Of a DNA stretch of 12,555 bases, positions 8,347 through 12,555 are shown piece after piece. The position numbers and the translations under genes were made by a program. The stretch is from Obelidium mucronatum (lineage: Eukaryota; Chytridiomycota; Chytridiomycetes; Chytridiales; Chytriomycetaceae), in NCBI GenBank assembly GCA_025765595.1, contig JAIVFH010000618.1, positions 1-12,555 of the forward strand. The letters are read 5' to 3'. Numbering within the stretch: position 1 is the stretch's first letter; the number at the start of each line of letters is the position of its first letter. The notes under the pieces are model-generated. The model was not told where the DNA came from. It searched no databases and saw nothing but the letters and a program-made list of their open reading frames with translations.

Positions 8347-9207
8347 ATGGTGCTTACCAGTGCTGCTGGCACAGCTGCGATTGTATTGGGAATGAGTGTT
8401 GTGGCTGTGGCATATCTACTAGTGCTCGTTCAACGAAGGCGAAAGGCAGAAGTTGCAGGAAACGATTGCAGCTGTGTGGAAATCAATGACTCAAGGGACG
8501 CTGACTCTGTTGTGTTGCTTGTGGAAGACCCTGAAGTGCCCGAGTTTTCAACTAGCACCCAGAGCTGCCGCCAGTCAGAACCCGAGATTGTTCAACGAGA
8601 AATGTCCAGGAAATCAAAAGCAATCGCCGGGTGCATTGGTTTTCTGGAGCCCCAAGACACATGCATATTGATCAAACAGCATCCATCCCAACCAACCATC
8701 TCGATAACACCACCACCGCTTTCACCCATGAACGAACCAAGAATATACCCTATTTTCGAACCGCGATCGAATGCTGCGCGAATCTCTGGGGAAACTGAAC
8801 TTTTGCCACTCGTTATCAACACTTCAAGCCCCCTTATTACAAATGAACATCATCAGCAACAACAACCCCGTCTCAACTTTTCTCTAATATCACAAGCAAC
8901 GCAGAAGAGAAAGTCTGATAAAGTGAGTTCAATACCCGCAACCGCACAACAACAAGAAAATCAATCCTCCGTTGGGGAAAGAGACGAATTATTGGAATCC
9001 TTGCTGGAATGCGTTCGGATTGCAAATTCCAAAGCAGCCAAGGGTGAGCTGGTGACAATACCCGGAGGCCCTGTATCGTGTCCTCGTGGCGGGTTCCTGA
9101 TGCGGCGACGCGTCCAGATGGGACTGACACGGCGACGCGCTGCTTTCCATTCTGCACGGAAAGAGAGTTCGCCGTTGAAGCAAGAAGTTTTTAGCAATGT
9201 GATGTGA
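8347..9207 (+). CDS. Gene 6: single-pass membrane protein, probable paralogue of gene 5
   Basis: An intronless frame of 286 residues has its ATG in AAAATGG. Residues 8-28 form a hydrophobic helix followed by QRRRK, giving the same predicted topology as gene 5 (short outside N terminus, long cytoplasmic tail); cleavage as a signal peptide is less likely because the stretch runs straight into basic residues. AY(V/L)L near the membrane exit followed by RRKA is seen in both genes. The tail is Ser/Pro-rich, holds a conserved-looking RLNFSLISQATQKRKS segment, an acidic helix-like stretch (ERDELLESLLECVRIANSK) and a very basic C-terminal region (MRRRVQMGLTRRR). Function is unknown. Paralogy with gene 5 rests on short similarities plus order and size, so it is probable rather than certain. 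Confidence 0.77.
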   Translation: MVLTSAAGTAAIVLGMSVVAVAYLLVLVQRRRKAEVAGNDCSCVEINDSRDADSVVLLVEDPEVPEFSTSTQSCRQSEPEIVQREMSRKSKAIAGCIGFLEPQDTCILIKQHPSQPTISITPPPLSPMNEPRIYPIFEPRSNAARISGETELLPLVINTSSPLITNEHHQQQQPRLNFSLISQATQKRKSDKVSSIPATAQQQENQSSVGERDELLESLLECVRIANSKAAKGELVTIPGGPVSCPRGGFLMRRRVQMGLTRRRAAFHSARKESSPLKQEVFSNVM

Positions 9208-9212
9208 ATAAA
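9207..9212 (+). terminator. Poly(A) signal AATAAA overlapping the gene 6 stop codon
   Basis: The last A of the TGA stop is the first A of AATAAA. If it were used, the 3' UTR would be about 15-30 nt. A second AATAAA at 9327-9332, in the loop of a potential hairpin, is an alternative and gives a more usual UTR. Confidence 0.35.
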
Positions 9213-9304
9213 TAATGAAGTCCTCAACTCTGAATCGTATCCTGGAAGTAGTTTGCGTCTCCATAAACTTGAAGAGCAGAGTCTCATTTCCTGGTTTGTA
9301 CGAG

Positions 9305-9341
9305 CCAACTACATTTTATGCTTCAGAATAAACGTAGTTGG
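9305..9341 (+). terminator. Hairpin with AATAAA in its loop, 3' of gene 6
   Basis: CCAACTAC (9305-9312) and GTAGTTGG (9334-9341) are perfect 8-bp complementary arms around a 21-nt loop that contains AATAAA (9327-9332). It is a likely 3'-end element of gene 6, 35 bp before the gene 7 start codon. Confidence 0.35.
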
Positions 9342-9375
9342 GATGAGGCTTGTGTAATTTGAGGGAAAAAAAGAA

Positions 9376-9854
9376 ATGAGAATGTTTGGCAGCCTCGTCT
9401 TCTTGCTCAGCTCCCTTGCCCATGCCCAAGGTTCTTTCCAAACACATTGCAAATATTAGTAGTGATGATCCTGACAGCTTAGTTCATAGTTAATATGGGC
9501 AGCCTGGTTCCAGTTGCATCTCCATGCGAAACAACAGCACGGCAAGTGGCAAGCATGTTCCAAGGCTGTGGATTCGGCGTCTCTATAAATTCAAATGTAT
9601 TTGGCGATCAAACTGCTGCTGTGATTAGTTGCGTTTGTCGGCCTGTAAGTGCGGTGCGCTTTTCAATAGTCATCACTTAATTTGTGTGATCACAGGCCAA
9701 TTTACAGCTGGTAGACTCCATCGTCCCTGTTTGTGGAGTCGATTCAGCAAACTATAATATACAATCCATCCATAATGCATGCAATCAACGGTCGTCGGGT
9801 GCTTTGGCACTCTTGTCGGTGTCCACACTCGCAATCGCAGCAATTCTCCTATGA
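9376..9854 (+). CDS. Gene 7: small cysteine-rich secreted protein with GPI-anchor-like tail
   Basis: Exons 9376-9430, 9490-9644 and 9696-9854 give 122 residues. Exon 1 encodes a signal peptide (MRMFGSLVFLLSSLAHAQ) with a good AHA-Q cleavage context. The first intron has an unusual GTTCTT donor but a CTGAC branch and TAG acceptor; an alternative in-frame acceptor at 9513 would shorten the mature N terminus. The second intron (GTAAGT...ACAG, 51 nt) is phase 0. The mature part has six cysteines at 31, 45, 66, 68, 83 and 99 (C-x13-C-x20-C-x-C-x14-C-x15-C), probably three disulphides. The C terminus is a small-residue site (RSSG, 102-105) followed by 17 hydrophobic residues to the stop, as in GPI attachment signals. 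The cysteine pattern is not the eight-cysteine CFEM pattern. A cell-surface or wall protein is inferred; its role is unknown. Confidence 0.72.
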
Positions 9855-9903
9855 TTCCAAACATCAAACTATTCTCTTTAATTATATCGTTAGATAACTT
9901 TAG

Positions 9904-9909
9904 AATAAA
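9904..9909 (+). terminator. Poly(A) signal AATAAA of gene 7
   Basis: It lies 50 bp after the gene 7 stop and 18 bp before the end of the oppositely oriented gene 8. Transcripts using it would be cleaved inside the last exon of gene 8, so the two mRNAs should overlap tail to tail. Confidence 0.5.
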
Positions 9910-9926
9910 CGAAATCGTCAGTAGTA

Positions 9927-12473
9927 TTACAATGCTCCGCACAAGTCAGCGACCAACTTTGGCAACTGTTTATCCACCTCTGCATGTGTTAACCTGACAA
10001 AAATCCATACATCAAAAGTGAATTTTAATTCCATATTAAATTCTTAGGAGGGCAGACTTACGTTTCTTTCAAACGCAGCGTGAAATCTTCTTTTGTTGGA
10101 AGCGACCCATTCATGATATCGTAGAGGCCAACCCCAAAGAACTATCATACGTTTAATCGTGAGTTCAGGAATCGGAAGGAAATGGAAAATCAAAATTCGC
10201 AAACATACCTCCTTTGACAAGCGACTCATTTGCACAGCAATGTCCGGCGATATACTAGCTCCCGAGCTTAAATCGACATAGCCAAACTCATTTATTCGGT
10301 TTTGTTTTTGTTCGCGATTCTGGAATATTTCCAAAAGAGATCTTCGGATTCCACTTTCCAACCGAGATACTTGTTGCTCGGAAACTGTCAATGACTTTTG
10401 GAGGGATTTGATTCGCTGATTATATTGCGATTCCAGCTCTTGAGCATTTGCTTGAGTCGATGATGTGGTTGCTATTGATTTCACAAGAATTTCCATGTCC
10501 TAAAATGATAATGAGAATCGATGGCAAACTCACAAGACTCTACTTGTTATTTACGTTGAATTTTCGTTTCCATTCTTGCAGCTGAAGTTCCTTACACCTC
10601 AAATCATTCCCAAGACGTTGGTTCTTGTCCCGTAACTTCTCGCTCTGGGCCGCCTCTTTCTGGATGGGGTCAACTTTTGACAGCACTGCATCAAATTTCG
10701 TTTTTAAATCTTGAAACAGGTTTGTTTTGATTGCTATAGTTGCCCTATTTTTTGATTTTTTTCGAATAAGGTAAAAAGAGGCGAGGAACGAAAACAAAAA
10801 TCTCTTACAATGCATTCTTCAGCTTGACTTTCAGTGATGAATTTTCTTCCAAAATAGCCTCTGTTTTCCCGTGAAGATCGTCGATGATGGCATCCTATTC
10901 ACGCTGCAATTAGAATTGTATCCTCGCACCGTGTAAAAAACCTTTGCTTGGACAATTGACTTTAACCGGCCAGAATTTTCCTTCAGGCGTTTCATATCAA
11001 TTGTCATGGCGTCATAGTTATCACTCTTTTTTTTGATTTGAGTTTTTAGTTTCTTCAACATCTCGATATTTTTTTTAAAAAGGGCAGAATGTCATACCAG
11101 TATGGTATACTTGTGAGCCGTCGTTTCAAGTGTGTCTGCGAGATTCGACATTCTTTTTGATGCGTCTTGCTTTTGCGTCTCTAAAAGTTTCAAAGCCTTC
11201 TGTCTGGAAACTTTTGGAGATCAAAAAAAAAAAAAAGAGAGAGATAACGAAAGACGTACAATGCCATCCAGTCCTCATTTGTTCGTTCTTGAGAAACAGC
11301 TCTCTCGTATTTTAACATAACCTTTGTTAGTTGCCTATTTTGGTTTTCGTGTTGAAGGCGAATCAAAAATCAAACGTTTTGTTATTTTTTGGACATACTG
11401 TTGCAACTCATCATTCAGTTTGCGAAAGGACGCGATATCTGCTTCATATCTGTCTTTTGAGAACTTGAGTTCTGCTTCTAAACGCTGCACCATCATTGTT
11501 GCGTGCTCTCCAGTCCCAAGTACGCTTCCATTGGACGATGGAGGGTGTATAGATGGCTGAGCACGACTTCCATCTTGTATTGTGGATATGGAAGAAGCTG
11601 ATTGTGGCGGCTGTGACAGGGTGATGTCAAAAATGAGATGTCCTTTCGGTTTAACATTCTAAAAGTCATCCCTTACCAATCCCAAAGAAGTCTTAAGATG
11701 CATGATATTCTTTTGATTTGATTCATTGACTTTCGCAAATGTTTCATTCAATAGCTTGTATTCTGCACGAGAGCGTTCCAACATTTCATTTGAGATTCTC
11801 TGCAGGATGAGAATTACAAACATAAAAAAACATGTGGTCAGATTCATTAGGATTTGTTTGGGACTAGTGTATTTCAAACCAGTTCAGCCTCTGTTGCGCC
11901 TATTCTGATCTCCATTTCCTCAATTACAGTCGATTGCGCATTGCATCGATCCTCCGTTTGCTTCATGATTTGAATGAGTTCTTGCTCTTTAGATAGCGCG
12001 GCAGAATAACTCGTTTCCAAGGTTACAAAGTCGCGTTTCAAGATTTTGTGAGCTCGCTTCTCATTCTCCAATCTCGACTGCATGTTCAATTAAGTATCAT
12101 TGAGATGGATTGATCTATACCTTCAAGGATTCGATTTGTAAGAAAAAGTCCTCGCTTTCGTCAACTTTGATCCCCTTGTCCACCAAATTCTGATCATACT
12201 CTTTTGGCTGTTCTTTTCCCTGAACGGCATTCATGTATTGTACCATTTCATGCCCAAGATCTGAGCTCTCGACAGCTTTAGTCTCATTATCTGGTGGATG
12301 CTGGGATTTGACGTACCGGAATTGGTGAGTCCATCACGTACAAACCGCCAAACAAGACTTCGGGGAACCAGTTTATACACGGCGACTCCTTTCACGAGAT
12401 TCACGATGAGTGATTCGAGAGAATCTACAGAGTTACGGAGAGCGGCAATTTGTGCCATATGAGATGAATCCAT
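9927..12473 (-). CDS. Gene 8: 13-exon long coiled-coil protein of unknown function
   Basis: Exons on the minus strand are 12473-12342, 12300-12121, 12077-11880, 11799-11677, 11610-11399, 11334-11260, 11203-11098, 11061-10942, 10894-10809, 10744-10555, 10499-10209, 10141-10062 and 9993-9927. They join in one frame to 619 residues, and each intron removed carries stops or a frame change. The start is MDSSHMAQIAALRNSV. After a short N-terminal region, residues from about 90 to 525 are mostly heptad-like, rich in Glu, Lys, Leu and Gln, with a Ser/Pro break (PPQSASS to SNGSVLG) near 212-240. The C-terminal tail of about 80 residues is not coiled coil (NEFGYVDLSSG, then FFGVGLYDIMNGSLP, ending KLVADLCGAL). 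No motor, kinase or membrane segment is visible. A structural role at centrosome, basal body or cytoskeleton is typical of such proteins but is only inferred. The first (41 nt) and seventh (36 nt) introns are the least certain boundaries. Confidence 0.82.
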
Positions 12474-12555
12474 TTTCCTAGAGCTGTTTGTAGATTTGGA
12501 AGGGATGTACGTTATTGCAAGTCTTTGTGGCAGCAGATGTCCCCACTTTGAATGC
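12474..12555 (-). promoter_or_regulatory. Upstream region of gene 8 (partial)
   Basis: Only 82 bp of the gene 8 leader and promoter is in the window. No TATA box or other clear element was recognised. Confidence 0.3.

Noticed and set aside
9376..9854. CFEM-domain protein
   Set aside because: CFEM domains have eight cysteines with a different spacing; only six are present here.
9673..9942. Minus-strand open frame of 89 codons
   Set aside because: It overlaps the GPI-tail exon of gene 7 and the end of gene 8; the gene 8 last exon is read in another frame that joins its upstream exons.
11130..11560. Plus-strand open frames in the region of gene 8
   Set aside because: They are shadows of the minus-strand coiled-coil exons and include the A-rich complement of an intron pyrimidine tract.

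Overview
The window looks like nuclear DNA of a fungus. Every spliced gene is broken by short GT-AG introns of about 36-83 nt. Several introns carry a CTAAT- or CTGAC-like branch point just before the acceptor. Coding regions are rich in Gln, Asn, Ser and Pro, and intergenic gaps are often only 70-200 bp. Gene content (tandem C2H2 regulators, a GPI-type secreted protein, a long coiled-coil protein) fits an early-diverging, possibly zoosporic (chytrid-like) fungus. That placement is inference and nothing here proves it. All products are named from what the sequence shows, and no gene symbol could be assigned.

Layout: seven genes lie on the + strand and one on the - strand. Gene 1 (1-665, 5' end missing) and gene 2 (751-2794) share a C-terminal domain and the same exon structure, including a 25-nt micro-exon. 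Gene 2 also carries NPF motifs, a PPPY motif and short ubiquitin-binding-like helices, which suggests an endocytic or ubiquitin-linked adaptor. Gene 3 (2943-5284) and gene 4 (5478-6718) are Gln-rich proteins ending in a C2H2 finger followed by a C2HC finger; an intron splits the last finger at the same codon in both. Gene 5 (7162-8028) and gene 6 (8347-9207) are intronless and single-pass membrane-anchored. They share a weak motif and a similar C terminus, so they may be a third, strongly diverged pair. Gene 7 (9376-9854) encodes a small six-cysteine secreted protein with a GPI-anchor-like tail. Gene 8 (9927-12473, - strand) is a 13-exon, about 619-residue coiled-coil protein that converges on gene 7 with only 72 bp between stop codons.

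The main theme is local tandem duplication: two clear paralogue pairs and one probable pair lie back to back. On a smaller scale, intron plus micro-exon of gene 1 has itself been duplicated in tandem (53-308). The two micro-exon copies are phased so that a full-length protein results only if exactly one is used, which is the hallmark of mutually exclusive exons. This is the most unusual structure in the window. I found no mobile elements, RNA genes, CRISPR arrays or viral sequences.
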